A stretch of DNA of 64,000 nucleotides from Agrobacterium vitis (GTDB lineage Bacteria; Pseudomonadota; Alphaproteobacteria; Rhizobiales; Rhizobiaceae), in assembly GCF_013337045.2 (NCBI RefSeq), contig NZ_CP118259.1:496001-560000 (forward strand), in the 5' to 3' direction. Below are positions 8,608 through 19,235 of this stretch, piece by piece. Numbering within the stretch: the stretch's first letter is position 1; every line of letters starts with the position of its first letter. A program made the position numbers and the translations under genes. The notes beneath the pieces are model-generated. The model was not told the origin of the DNA and did not search any database. It saw only the letters and a program-made list of their open reading frames with translations.

Positions 8608-9147
8608 TCAGGGCAGGGCGTCATACCCTTCGCCAAAGCCGTTCAGCTCGACGGGAATACCGACCCGGTCCTGATCAGAGGATTCGCGCACTGCAAACAC
8701 GGCGCTTTTGCCCGAACGCAGCACTTTCATCAGCTGATCGTCGATTTCCACTTCAACATAGCAGCCCTCGGCAAAGCAGCGGGTGAAGAAGGCGCGACCG
8801 ACATTGTTATTGTCGACGTAAAGCTCCATGCCGTCCTTCAACAGCACGCCAAGCGGCGCCAGAATGCGCAGGATGCGGGCCTTGCGGTCGGCGGTCTTCA
8901 GCACCACCACGGACAGTCCTACTTCTGGGCGGTCCTCGGCAATCACATTCTGCATCAGGGCGCATTGTTCCTGCGAGGTACCGGCAGGCGTATCGCAAAT
9001 GATCGACCAGGCGCCGTGATTGGAGCGCACCGTGCCTGCCTGCGGCTGTTGTGCCAGCGCTGCGCCCGCCTGCAATGTTGTTGCAAACCCTGCCGCAACG
9101 AGCCCCGCCGCGACAAGTCTAGCCCGCAACATTCTCTGGAAACCCAT
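8608..9147 (-). CDS. Invasion-associated locus B (IalB) family exported protein
   Basis: The start at ATG 9147, with AGAGGT five bases upstream, gives 179 residues and an N-terminal signal peptide ending near GAALAQQ. The mature part opens with VRSNHGAWSIICD and has paired cysteines and the segment LRILAPLGVLLKDGMELYVD, typical of the IalB family of small periplasmic or surface proteins common in Rhizobiales. Bartonella IalB helps red-cell entry, but in plant-associated and soil relatives the role is unknown. It lies divergent from the cytochrome oxidase operon across a long gap. Confidence 0.88.
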   Translation of the reverse strand: MGFQRMLRARLVAAGLVAAGFATTLQAGAALAQQPQAGTVRSNHGAWSIICDTPAGTSQEQCALMQNVIAEDRPEVGLSVVVLKTADRKARILRILAPLGVLLKDGMELYVDNNNVGRAFFTRCFAEGCYVEVEIDDQLMKVLRSGKSAVFAVRESSDQDRVGIPVELNGFGEGYDALP

Positions 9148-9704
9148 GGATACCTCTGGAATTCTGTTCAATCTTGTCATTCTCGCCTGCGCCGCACAAA
9201 GGATCAAGGGCCAAGGCCTTCGACATCCTTGCGCTATGCGCGCTGTATCTTCCTGTAACCTGCGATGATCGTCGAAACAAATCCAATCTGCGGTTATTGG
9301 CCCGACCGGTAAAAGGCCTGGCCCAAGACTGGACAAGACGAAAACCGGAGATGGGCTGACTATTGACAGTCTCCTTTCCAGCCGAGTGCGGCATAATTGG
9401 GGTGTTTGCCTGTGTTGCGATCAGGGTGAGACCCAGTTCAGGTCCCTGCGGTGACGAGATTTCAGGAGAATCTTCTCTGGCATTGCCCGCAAAGCGCGTA
9501 CTGACATTTGCAGCGCAGGGCCGGGAGTTGCGCCAGTTCCGCCTGAATCTTTATGGCGATCTCTGTGGGATGAGCAAAAATGCCGCAGCGGCATGGACGT
9601 ACGGTTGTTGCGAAATTGGCAAAATTGTGATTTTAAATTAGTATCATATCAGGGATTGTGCGTTTGCCATTGATTTGGGTCAAACGCGGGAGGGAGAGGC
9701 AACC
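9148..9704. other. Non-coding stretch between ialB-like gene and ctaC
   Basis: 557 bases between divergent genes. I see a perfect short palindrome ATGCCGCAGCGGCAT (9580-9594), an AT-rich stretch at about 9611-9656 that probably contains the ctaC promoter, and an FNR-type dyad at 9670-9683. A possible frame from about 9363 to 9641 begins with TTG, resembles nothing I know, and lacks a convincing ribosome site, so I do not call it. Confidence 0.5.
9670..9683. promoter_or_regulatory. FNR/FixK-type box ahead of ctaC
   Basis: TTGATTTGGGTCAA matches the FNR-family consensus TTGA-N6-TCAA perfectly, and the stricter TTGAT-N4-ATCAA with one mismatch. It ends 21 bases before the ctaC start, a place where bound protein would more likely repress than activate. 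This would fit turning off the low-affinity aa3 oxidase when oxygen is scarce. Binding is inferred, not shown. Confidence 0.5.
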
Positions 9705-12361
<2,657 letters not shown>

Positions 12362-12434
12362 ACATAAAAAAAGCTATCAACGCCGTGGATGAAGCCGCTG
12401 CGGCGTTGAGAACATCACAGGTCAGGACAGCATT

Positions 12435-13391
12435 ATGGCAGCCATAGACAACAGCAACATCATCGGTCTGGACAGTGAGATCTGTCTGTCCGAAGCGGGC
12501 GCGAAGGATTTCTTCGCGCTTTTGAAGCCGCGGGTGATGTCGCTTGTGGTTTTTACTGCCTTTGCTGGCCTGGTGCTGGCACCGGGTACGATCAACCCGA
12601 TTCTGGGCGTCATTGCCATCCTGTGCATTGCGGTTGGGGCTGGTGCCTCCGGCGCGCTCAACATGTGGTATGATGCCGATATCGATGCGGTGATGACCCG
12701 TACGGCGCGCCGTCCCATTCCGGCAGGCCGCATCCGTCCGCAGGAGGCGCTGGCCTTCGGCATCACGCTGTCGGTCTTTTCGGTCTCGATTCTTGGCCTC
12801 GCGGTCAACTGGTTCGCCGCCGCCTTTCTGGCCTTCACCATTCTGTTCTATGCCGTCGTCTATACGATGTGGCTGAAGCGCTCGACGCCGCAGAATATCG
12901 TCATTGGCGGCGCATCGGGTGCCTTTCCGCCGATGATCGGCTGGGCCTGCGTGACAGGTGGCGTGTCGCTGGACAGCGTCATTCTGTTCATGGTGATCTT
13001 CCTGTGGACGCCAGCGCATTTCTGGGCCTTGGCACTCTACAAGATGCGCGATTACGGTTCGGTTGGCGTGCCGATGATGCCGAATGTGGCGGGTGAGGCT
13101 TCGACCAAGCGGCAGATGTTCGTCTATGCGGTGCTGACCGGTATCTTTGCCGTGGCACCGGCTTTCACCGGGCTTGCTTCGCTCTGGTACGGGCTGGTGG
13201 CTGGCGTGCTGAGTGCCGTCTTCGTTGCCTGTTCCGTTGTTGTCTGGCGGATGCCGGAGGGCGATGAGCGCATGGCGCCGGCCCGCAAGATGTTCGCCTA
13301 TTCGATTTTCTACCTGTTTGCGGTGTTTTCAGCCCTGCTGGTCGACCATTATGCGGCGAGCCTTATCGCTCATGCATCGGGAGCGCTGTGA
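12435..13391 (+). CDS. ctaB: Protohaem IX farnesyltransferase (haem O synthase)
   Basis: 318 residues, UbiA-fold prenyltransferase with about nine membrane spans. The first aspartate-rich motif, [19 protein letters not shown], binds the magnesium-diphosphate of farnesyl-PP. It converts haem B to haem O, the precursor of haem A used by CtaD; ctaA (haem A synthase) is not in the window. A hairpin with CAACGCCG/CGGCGTTG arms lies in the 73-base gap before it. Its stop overlaps the start of coxF (TGATG), so the two are probably translationally coupled. Confidence 0.95.
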   Translation: MAAIDNSNIIGLDSEICLSEAGAKDFFALLKPRVMSLVVFTAFAGLVLAPGTINPILGVIAILCIAVGAGASGALNMWYDADIDAVMTRTARRPIPAGRIRPQEALAFGITLSVFSVSILGLAVNWFAAAFLAFTILFYAVVYTMWLKRSTPQNIVIGGASGAFPPMIGWACVTGGVSLDSVILFMVIFLWTPAHFWALALYKMRDYGSVGVPMMPNVAGEASTKRQMFVYAVLTGIFAVAPAFTGLASLWYGLVAGVLSAVFVACSVVVWRMPEGDERMAPARKMFAYSIFYLFAVFSALLVDHYAASLIAHASGAL

Positions 13392-13528
13392 TGGAAACGG
13401 TCAAGCTGACGGAAGCCCAGAGAAAATCGAGACGCGGTCGCAATATAGCGCTGGGCCTGGTCTTGGCCGGACTTGTCGTGTTGTTTTACCTCGTGACGTT
13501 GGTGAAGATCAGCGGCATGGGACAATAA
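13391..13528 (+). CDS. coxF: CoxF-type small protein of the cytochrome oxidase operon
   Basis: A 45-residue protein whose ATG overlaps the ctaB stop by one base (TGATG). It has a short basic cytoplasmic N-terminus (EAQRKSRRGR) and one membrane helix (NIALGLVLAGLVVLFYLVTLV), then ends in KISGMGQ. Size, topology and position between ctaB and ctaG match the CoxF proteins found in alphaproteobacterial oxidase operons. Its role, presumably in assembly or stability of the aa3 oxidase, is not well characterised. It is easily missed because of its size. Confidence 0.85.
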   Translation: METVKLTEAQRKSRRGRNIALGLVLAGLVVLFYLVTLVKISGMGQ

Positions 13529-13671
13529 GCATGGTCTGATTGCGGATCGCTCGTCATTCGACGATGCGCAGACCGGAAATGCTCACCGTGAGAGAAGCGG
13601 ATAGCCGGGTTTTGAAACGCAGACGTTGACATACGCATACCATTCAAGCAGCGGCACGGGAGGAACGAGCC

Positions 13672-14289
13672 ATGGCAGAACCGGGAGGCACGCAAGCAGA
13701 AGAACGGCGCGGCAAGGGCAAGGACCTGACCGTGTTTTTCGCTTGCCTGGCGTTTGTCGGCGGCGTCACCGCCATGAGCTTTGCCGCTGCCCCTTTTTAC
13801 CGGATGTATTGCCAGCTGACCGGCTATAACGGCACCACTCAGCGGGCCGAGCAGCCGTCATCGGTCATTCTCGACCGCAAGATGACTGTCACTTTCGATG
13901 CCAATGTCTCGCCCGGTCTGAACTGGGATTTCAAGCCGATGCAGGCCTCTGTTGCCCCAAGGATCGGCGAGACCATTCAGGCCAATTATTCTGTCACCAA
14001 TCGCTCGCCCTATCCGACCAAGGGGCAGGCGGTGTTCAATGTGACTCCAATGGAAGCGGCGGTCTATTTCAACAAGATCGAGTGCTTCTGCTTTACCGAG
14101 ACGGTGCTACAGCCCGGCCAGACGCTGGACATGCCGGTGGTCTTCTATATCGACCCCGACATCATGGCGCAGCCGGAAACCAAGAATATCGGAACGGTAA
14201 CCTTGTCCTATACATTCTATCCGCATGGCGGCGAAAAACCGGTGGCGGGGATTGCGCAGGACAAGGCCACCGTTCAACCTAAGCTTTAG
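13672..14289 (+). CDS. ctaG: Cytochrome c oxidase assembly protein CtaG/Cox11
   Basis: 205 residues. One N-terminal membrane anchor (about 19-40) is followed by a periplasmic beta-sandwich domain. The copper-binding cysteines are in ECFCFTE (C138, C140), with C47 as a third conserved cysteine near the membrane. Cox11 proteins deliver Cu(I) to the CuB site of subunit I. The ATG at 13672 has GGAGG ten bases upstream. It lies 143 bases after coxF in the same operon. Confidence 0.95.
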   Translation: MAEPGGTQAEERRGKGKDLTVFFACLAFVGGVTAMSFAAAPFYRMYCQLTGYNGTTQRAEQPSSVILDRKMTVTFDANVSPGLNWDFKPMQASVAPRIGETIQANYSVTNRSPYPTKGQAVFNVTPMEAAVYFNKIECFCFTETVLQPGQTLDMPVVFYIDPDIMAQPETKNIGTVTLSYTFYPHGGEKPVAGIAQDKATVQPKL

Positions 14290-14428
14290 TAAGCTTTCTG
14301 CCGTATCAAAGCGGTGGACGCAGATTGGAGCCAGGGCCGGAATAAACTGCCGGAATTAAGGGATGAAGTGATCGGCGGCGAGAGGCGGCGGGTCACTTGA
14401 GGAGAGTTTTCAAGCGGGGATTGCTGAC

Positions 14429-15304
14429 ATGGCCGACGCCCATCAGAAACATCATGACTATCACATCATCGATCCGAGCCCATGGCCGATCCTGGCCTCG
14501 CTCGGGGCCTTCATCCTGACCTTTGGCGGTGTCGGCTATATGCGCTACCTGCATGGCGGCTCGTTCAAGCTGTTCGGCATGGAACTGGCGCATCCCTGGC
14601 TGTTCTACATTGGCCTCGCCATCATCCTGTTCACCATGTTCGGCTGGTGGGCCGATACGATCAAGGAAGCCCATGAGGGCAACCATACGCGGGTCGTGTC
14701 GCTGCATCTGCGCTATGGCATGATCATGTTCATCGCGTCTGAAGTGATGTTCTTCGTTGCGTGGTTCTGGGCGTTTTTCGATGCCAGCCTGTTTCCCCAT
14801 GAAGCCATCCAGGCATCGCGGGTCGAGTTTACCGGCGGGCAATGGCCGCCAAAGGGCGTCGAAGTGCTCGATCCCTGGCACTTGCCGCTCTATAACACTG
14901 TGATCCTGCTGCTGTCAGGCACCTGTGTTACCTGGGCGCACCATGCTTTGCTGCACAATGACCGCAAGGGCATGATCAGCGGCCTGACGCTGACCGTGGT
15001 GCTCGGCGCGCTGTTCTCATTTGTGCAGGTCTATGAATATATGCATGCGCCTTTCGCGTTCAAAAGCTCGATTTACGGCGCGACCTTCTTCATGGCCACC
15101 GGCTTCCACGGTTTCCACGTCCTTGTTGGCACGATCTTCCTGCTGGTCTGCCTGTTTCGGGCGCTGAAGGGCGATTTCACCTCGAAGCAGCATTTCGGCT
15201 TTGAAGCAGCGGCCTGGTATTGGCACTTCGTTGACGTGGTCTGGCTGTTCCTGTTCTTCTCGATCTATATCTGGGGCGGCTGGGGCGCGCCGCTGGCCCA
15301 TTAA
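14429..15304 (+). CDS. ctaE: Cytochrome c oxidase (aa3) subunit III
   Basis: 291 residues with seven membrane helices and the subunit III signatures WPILASLGAF at the N-terminus, SEVMFFVAWFWAFF in the middle, and FEAAAWYWHFVDVVWLFLFF at the end. The subunit stabilises turnover of the catalytic core and is lipid-binding; it carries no redox centre. It is the last structural gene of the aa3 oxidase here, followed by repeats and a hairpin before the DUF983 gene. Confidence 0.97.
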   Translation: MADAHQKHHDYHIIDPSPWPILASLGAFILTFGGVGYMRYLHGGSFKLFGMELAHPWLFYIGLAIILFTMFGWWADTIKEAHEGNHTRVVSLHLRYGMIMFIASEVMFFVAWFWAFFDASLFPHEAIQASRVEFTGGQWPPKGVEVLDPWHLPLYNTVILLLSGTCVTWAHHALLHNDRKGMISGLTLTVVLGALFSFVQVYEYMHAPFAFKSSIYGATFFMATGFHGFHVLVGTIFLLVCLFRALKGDFTSKQHFGFEAAAWYWHFVDVVWLFLFFSIYIWGGWGAPLAH

Positions 15305-15305
15305 A

Positions 15306-15349
15306 GCATTTCCAGCAAAAGTGCGGTGCGGTTTTGCGTCCGGAAATGC
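15306..15349. repeat. Dispersed rhizobial palindrome (GCATTTCC family), copy 1
   Basis: The 44-base element begins GCATTTCC and ends GGAAATGC, with inner AAAA/TTTT arms. It starts two bases after the ctaE stop. Related elements occur at 30104-30146 and, degenerate, at 40022-40066. Such palindromes are abundant between genes in Rhizobiaceae and are probably transcribed as hairpins. Confidence 0.7.
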
Positions 15350-15425
15350 GTTAAAACAAGGAGTTAGAGTGTTTCTGCGTTTCCATGCAACACAGAAATA
15401 CGTTAGCGGCCAACTGGCTGGAATT

Positions 15426-15460
15426 AACAAGGGCGGCGTCAAGAGCGCCGCCTTCTTGTT
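15426..15460 (+). terminator. Strong hairpin downstream of ctaE, probable terminator
   Basis: AACAAGGGCGGCG pairs with CGCCGCCTTCTTGTT with only one small bulge, over a 7-8 base loop. The T-rich 3' arm (CTTCTTGTTT) takes the place of a T-tract. It could end or attenuate the ctaC-ctaE transcript. Confidence 0.6.
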
Positions 15461-15534
15461 TGCAACAGGGCTTAGGACTGTGCCGAACGCGGAATCGGGT
15501 GTTCCCGAAAAGACAGACGAAACACGAAACGCGA

Positions 15535-15569
15535 GAGTTTGTGTGGTTTAATCTGAACCTCACAAACTC
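15535..15569 (+). promoter_or_regulatory. Dyad immediately ahead of the DUF983 ribosome site
   Basis: GAGTTTGTG (15535-15543) and CACAAACTC (15561-15569) are perfect arms, with inner GGTT/AACC arms and one T-T mismatch between the two stems. The structure ends two bases before AGGAGTGAAAAGAGG and 26 bases before the ATG at 15596. It could be a repressor operator or an RNA hairpin affecting translation. Nothing in the sequence decides between them. Confidence 0.45.
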
Positions 15570-15595
15570 AGGAGTGAAAAGAGGATCTCGACGCC

Positions 15596-15976
15596 ATGGC
15601 CAGCAATAGCGATTTCCCGCCGGTCGAACCGGTCCAGGCCGCCCTTTCGGTTTCCTGCCCGCGTTGCGGACGTGGTAAGCTTTTTCAGGGATTGACCAAG
15701 CTGAAACCCGCCTGTAGCGCATGCGGCTTCGATTACAGCAGCATCGATCCCGGCGATGGGGCGTCGATTTTCGTTATTCTGATCGCCGATTTTCTGGTGG
15801 TTGGCCTGGCGCTTTATACGGAGGTCACGTATTCGCCGGGATTGTGGGTGCATTTTCTGATCTTTGGACCTTTGGCGATCGGATTGTCGCTCTGGCTGTT
15901 GCGCACCATCAAGGCGCTGCTGATTGCCCTGCAATACAAGCACAATGCCCATCCGGGGCAGATCGACCGGGAGTAG
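15596..15976 (+). CDS. DUF983 family zinc-ribbon membrane protein
   Basis: 126 residues. Four cysteines, C21-X2-C24 and C40-X2-C43 (SCPRCGRG and CSACGF), form a zinc-ribbon-like N-terminus. Two membrane helices follow (about 58-78 and 84-106), with a cytoplasmic tail. This is the pattern of DUF983 proteins, which are regularly encoded next to aa3 oxidase genes in alphaproteobacteria and are thought to aid oxidase biogenesis, although a specific reaction is not known. It is separated from the SURF1 gene by one base. Confidence 0.85.
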   Translation: MASNSDFPPVEPVQAALSVSCPRCGRGKLFQGLTKLKPACSACGFDYSSIDPGDGASIFVILIADFLVVGLALYTEVTYSPGLWVHFLIFGPLAIGLSLWLLRTIKALLIALQYKHNAHPGQIDRE

Positions 15977-15977
15977 G

Positions 15978-16703
15978 ATGGCCGCGATGACGCGTGTAAG
16001 GCTTGCCGCAAGCGGCTTTCTGGTGCTGATCGCCCTGGCGCTGCTGGTCTCGCTTGGCACATGGCAAATGCATCGCATGGCCTGGAAGGAAGGCCTGATC
16101 GCCGATATCGAATCGCGCCGCCACCAGCCCCCTGCCAGCGTCGAGGACATCGATGCGCTGGCACGCAGTGGCGGGGATGTCGATTACCGGGCCATGACAG
16201 CCTCCGGCACCTATCTCAATGACAAGGAACGCCGTTTCCTGGCGACCTATGACGGCGATGCCGGTTTTTACATCTACACGCCGCTTCAGCTTGCCGATGG
16301 ACATATTCTCTTCGTCAATCGCGGTTTTGTGCCGGAGCAGAAGAAGGAGCCTTCGACCCGCATGGGTGGGCAATTGCTGGGCCTCCAGCGCGTGACTGGT
16401 CTGGCGCGGGCGAAACTGACGGAAAAGCCCTCCCGGTTGGTGCCGGACAACGATATCGCCAAGAATGTGTTTTATTGGAAAGATCTTGATGCCATGGCTG
16501 CCAGCACCGGGATCGATGCGGCCAAGGTTCTGCCGTTCTTTCTGGATGCAGGGCCATCGCCGGTGCCCGGCGGCCTGCCGATCGGCGGTGTCACGATGAT
16601 CGACCTGCCCAATAGCCACTTGCAATATGCCTTGACCTGGTACGGTCTGGCGCTTGCTCTGGCGGTGATCGCGGTTATTTCGGTTTTCAGAAAGAAAACC
16701 TGA
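15978..16703 (+). CDS. SURF1 family cytochrome oxidase assembly protein
   Basis: 241 residues from ATG 15978, one base after the DUF983 stop; a second ATG nine bases later is possible. Two membrane helices lie at the ends (FLVLIALALLVSLGTWQMHRM and YALTWYGLALALAVIAVISVF), enclosing a periplasmic domain with the family segments GTWQMHRMAWKE, YTPLQLADGHILFVNRGFVP and the closing YALTWYGLAL. SURF1/Shy1 proteins bind haem A and pass it to subunit I. The context in the oxidase operon supports this role. Confidence 0.93.
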   Translation: MAAMTRVRLAASGFLVLIALALLVSLGTWQMHRMAWKEGLIADIESRRHQPPASVEDIDALARSGGDVDYRAMTASGTYLNDKERRFLATYDGDAGFYIYTPLQLADGHILFVNRGFVPEQKKEPSTRMGGQLLGLQRVTGLARAKLTEKPSRLVPDNDIAKNVFYWKDLDAMAASTGIDAAKVLPFFLDAGPSPVPGGLPIGGVTMIDLPNSHLQYALTWYGLALALAVIAVISVFRKKT

Positions 16704-16743
16704 AGTCATTTCCAGAATCAACAATAATGTGGATATTGTCAAA

Positions 16744-16770
16744 ATGCTTGAACTGAATTGGTTCAAGCAT
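16744..16770. repeat. Perfect 10-base inverted repeat between SURF1 and DUF1304 genes
   Basis: ATGCTTGAAC, seven spacer bases, then GTTCAAGCAT. It lies 41 bases after the SURF1 stop and is followed directly by a second dyad. No T-tract follows, so a regulatory site is as likely as a terminator. Confidence 0.6.
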
Positions 16771-16775
16771 AGATG

Positions 16776-16822
16776 GGCAATCCATCTGCATTTTTACTTT
16801 GTTTGCTTCAATATGGATTGCC
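16776..16822. repeat. Second perfect 10-base inverted repeat ahead of the DUF1304 gene
   Basis: GGCAATCCAT (16776-16785) and ATGGATTGCC (16813-16822) are perfect arms separated by 27 T-rich bases. The right arm ends 43 bases before the DUF1304 ATG. Confidence 0.6.
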
Positions 16823-16865
16823 GGAATTTTACTGCTTTCAACAGTCTCGAACGGGGGTGAGAGAT

Positions 16866-17237
16866 ATGACGATATTCTTAATTGCGACAGTTTTGGTCGT
16901 TCTTGTGATGCTGGAACATATCTACATCATGGTGCTGGAAATGTTTCTCTGGATGACACCGCGCGCCCGGAAAATTTTCCGTAAAAGCCTGCAGGGCGCC
17001 GAAACCACACGGGTGATGGCCGCCAATCAAGGCCTTTACAATGGATTTCTGGCTGCGGGCCTGTTCTGGGCGCTTTTGCATCCGCTGCCGGCCATGGGGC
17101 TCCAGCTCAAGGTATTTTTTCTTGGCGCTGTGGTGGTTGCTGGCCTATATGGGGGGAGGACCGTGTCGCGGCGGATCTTCTTCGTCCAGGCCGCGCCGGC
17201 AGCGATTGCCCTGTTTTTGGTTTTACTGGCTGGATAA
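16866..17237 (+). CDS. DUF1304 family membrane protein
   Basis: 123 residues from ATG 16866, preceded by GGGGGTGAGAG. Four membrane helices are predicted, with [14 protein letters not shown] and the N-terminal [12 protein letters not shown] matching the DUF1304 family of small inner-membrane proteins. The function of the family is unknown. It lies between the oxidase operon and ispH and ends two bases before the ispH start, so it may share a transcript with ispH. Two tandem inverted repeats precede it. Confidence 0.85.
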   Translation: MTIFLIATVLVVLVMLEHIYIMVLEMFLWMTPRARKIFRKSLQGAETTRVMAANQGLYNGFLAAGLFWALLHPLPAMGLQLKVFFLGAVVVAGLYGGRTVSRRIFFVQAAPAAIALFLVLLAG

Positions 17238-17239
17238 CA

Positions 17240-18274
17240 ATGACGACTGCGATGGACAAAACGCTTCTGGAAACCGGCTCGGTAACCCGGTCGCCATTGA
17301 CGATCCGGCTGTGCGGTCCGCGCGGTTTTTGCGCTGGCGTCGACCGGGCGATCCAGATCGTCGTCCTGGCGCTGAAGGGCTATGGCGCGCCGGTCTATGT
17401 CCGTCATGAAATCGTCCACAATCGCTATGTGGTTGAGGGGCTGGAGGCCAAGGGGGCGGTGTTTGTCGAGGAACTGGATGAAATCCCGGCGGAGCATCGC
17501 CATCAGCCCGTGGTATTTTCCGCTCATGGCGTGCCGAAATCCGTGCCGGAAGATGCGCAGAAGCGCAATCTCTTCTATCTCGATGCCACCTGTCCGCTGG
17601 TCTCGAAAGTCCATAAACAGGCCATGCGCCACCAGCGGCTCGGTCGCCATGTCATCCTGATTGGTCATGCAGGCCACCCGGAAGTGATCGGCACCATGGG
17701 GCAATTGCCCGAAGGCACCGTGTCCCTGGTGGAAACCGTTGAGGATGCCGCCGTCTATCAGCCAATCGATCCGCTCAATCTCGGCTTCGTCACCCAGACC
17801 ACGCTGTCGGTGGATGATACGGCAGGCGTGATTGACAAATTGCAGGAACGCTTCCCGGAGCTGAAAGCGCCTGCTGCCGACAGTATCTGCTATGCCACCA
17901 CCAACAGGCAGGAAGCGGTGAAGCAGGCTGCGCCCGGCTGCGATCTTTTCGTCACCGTCGGCGCTCCCAACTCGTCCAATTCCAAGCGGCTGGTGGAAGT
18001 GGCGCTGAAGGCTGGCGCCAAGCGCTCCATCCTCGTGCAACGCGCCAGCGAGTTGGACTGGGACGCCATCGGCGAGATCCGCAGCCTTGGCCTGTCGGCA
18101 GGCGCATCGGCGCCGGAAGTGGTGGTCAACGAAATCATCGAGGCCTTCAAGGCCCGCTTCGACGCGACAATCGAGCTGGCTGAATTTTCAATTGAGAACG
18201 AAAACTTCCTGGTTAATCGCGAATTGCGCAGCATTGAGCTAACCGCAGATGACATGGCCTTCGTGAACGGTTGA
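17240..18274 (+). CDS. ispH: 4-hydroxy-3-methylbut-2-enyl diphosphate reductase
   Basis: 344 residues (an internal ATG at 17252 is also possible). The three cysteine ligands of the iron-sulfur cluster are in [11 protein letters not shown] (C31), [12 protein letters not shown] and [10 protein letters not shown]. The last enzyme of the non-mevalonate pathway, it reduces HMBPP to IPP and DMAPP in the cytoplasm. The gene lies directly after the DUF1304 gene. In the related genomes I remember, thrB and rnhA follow it closely; here about 5.5 kb of minus-strand genes intervene. Confidence 0.96.
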   Translation: MTTAMDKTLLETGSVTRSPLTIRLCGPRGFCAGVDRAIQIVVLALKGYGAPVYVRHEIVHNRYVVEGLEAKGAVFVEELDEIPAEHRHQPVVFSAHGVPKSVPEDAQKRNLFYLDATCPLVSKVHKQAMRHQRLGRHVILIGHAGHPEVIGTMGQLPEGTVSLVETVEDAAVYQPIDPLNLGFVTQTTLSVDDTAGVIDKLQERFPELKAPAADSICYATTNRQEAVKQAAPGCDLFVTVGAPNSSNSKRLVEVALKAGAKRSILVQRASELDWDAIGEIRSLGLSAGASAPEVVVNEIIEAFKARFDATIELAEFSIENENFLVNRELRSIELTADDMAFVNG

Positions 18275-18292
18275 CCCCGCCGGGTCAGGACA

Positions 18293-19099
18293 TTACTTGC
18301 TGGCGAGCAGACCCGGCAGTTCTTCCAGCAAAGCGTCTCGGGCCCGAACCCCAGGGGTGATCTGGTCTTTTTTCTCATCCTGAATGAGACGGGCAAATAC
18401 ATAGGTCTGTTTGCCTTTGCTGGCCCAGCCGACATACCAACCCCATCCTCGGCGATAATCAAACGCGGTGTCCGACAGACGAGGGAAGGCCGCACCGGTT
18501 TTACCGTGGACGGTCCAGCCATCGGCGATCTCGCGTTGCTCAACGATGGCCATTGTCTTGTCCATGGCCTCGGGGCGAACGGGCAGTTGATGCTGCACCA
18601 GCTTTTGCAGGAACGCGACCTGTTCCAGCGGTGAAATCTTCAAGGAGGAGGCGATCCATGCCCGCTCCAGGCCATTGTTCTTGCCGGGATCGCCGGAAAA
18701 ATCGGCATTGCCATAGGCAAATTTCGTCGCATAATCATGAAGCTTGTCTTGTCCAAGTGTCTTGGTGATCTGCTGGGAATACCAGACGACGGAGTATTTC
18801 ATCCAGCGCACCGGACCGGTCGGCTGTTTCCAATTGTCGCCGCCCCAATCCACATAACCCTGTTTGAACGGCAGGGTCGGATTATGCTCGTCTTTCAGGT
18901 AACCTGCATCGTATCCCATGACGCTGAGGGCGACCTTGAAGGTGGAAGCCGGCGTGACCCGCTCCGCACAATTGCCGTTCTGGACCAGGGTCTTTCCGGT
19001 GTTGCTATCGGCAATGACCGTGCAAACCGTTCCGGCATGCGCCGTGGACGTGAAAACACTGGCTGCGACCAGTGTCAGAGCGATTTTCCCTAATTTCAC
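18293..19099 (-). CDS. Class D (OXA-type) beta-lactamase
   Basis: The start is GTG at 19099, preceded by AAGGAA and followed by a signal peptide (KIALTLVAASVFTSTAHA); 268 residues. Every class D motif is intact: S52-T-F-K55 (nucleophile and carboxylated lysine), S103-V-V105, Y129-G-N131, W148 in ERAWIASSLKISPLEQ, and K200-T-G202. It should hydrolyse penicillins and perhaps other beta-lactams in the periplasm. It lies downstream of the FAD oxidoreductase on the same strand and converges on ispH. No mobile element, integron site or attC is visible, so it looks like a chromosomal species gene rather than a recent resistance cassette. Confidence 0.93.
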   Translation of the reverse strand: MKLGKIALTLVAASVFTSTAHAGTVCTVIADSNTGKTLVQNGNCAERVTPASTFKVALSVMGYDAGYLKDEHNPTLPFKQGYVDWGGDNWKQPTGPVRWMKYSVVWYSQQITKTLGQDKLHDYATKFAYGNADFSGDPGKNNGLERAWIASSLKISPLEQVAFLQKLVQHQLPVRPEAMDKTMAIVEQREIADGWTVHGKTGAAFPRLSDTAFDYRRGWGWYVGWASKGKQTYVFARLIQDEKKDQITPGVRARDALLEELPGLLASK

Positions 19100-19235
19100 A
19101 GCCTGTTCCTTTGCCTCGATTGCGACAGAAACCCACGATTGTCGCGGGATTGCCATGGCAATCGAAAACTTCGGCAGCATTATGGTCGGCAAGGATTGAC
19201 GTCGATTGCCCAGTTTGAGTGCGTCGAACCGACGG

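Noticed and set aside
9363-9641. Possible 92-residue gene ahead of ctaC
   Set aside because: TTG start, no ribosome site, no recognisable domain, and it occupies the expected promoter region of the oxidase operon.
12362-12434. Possible small gene between ctaD and ctaB
   Set aside because: Short frames here lack ribosome sites or run out of frame into ctaB; only a hairpin is visible.
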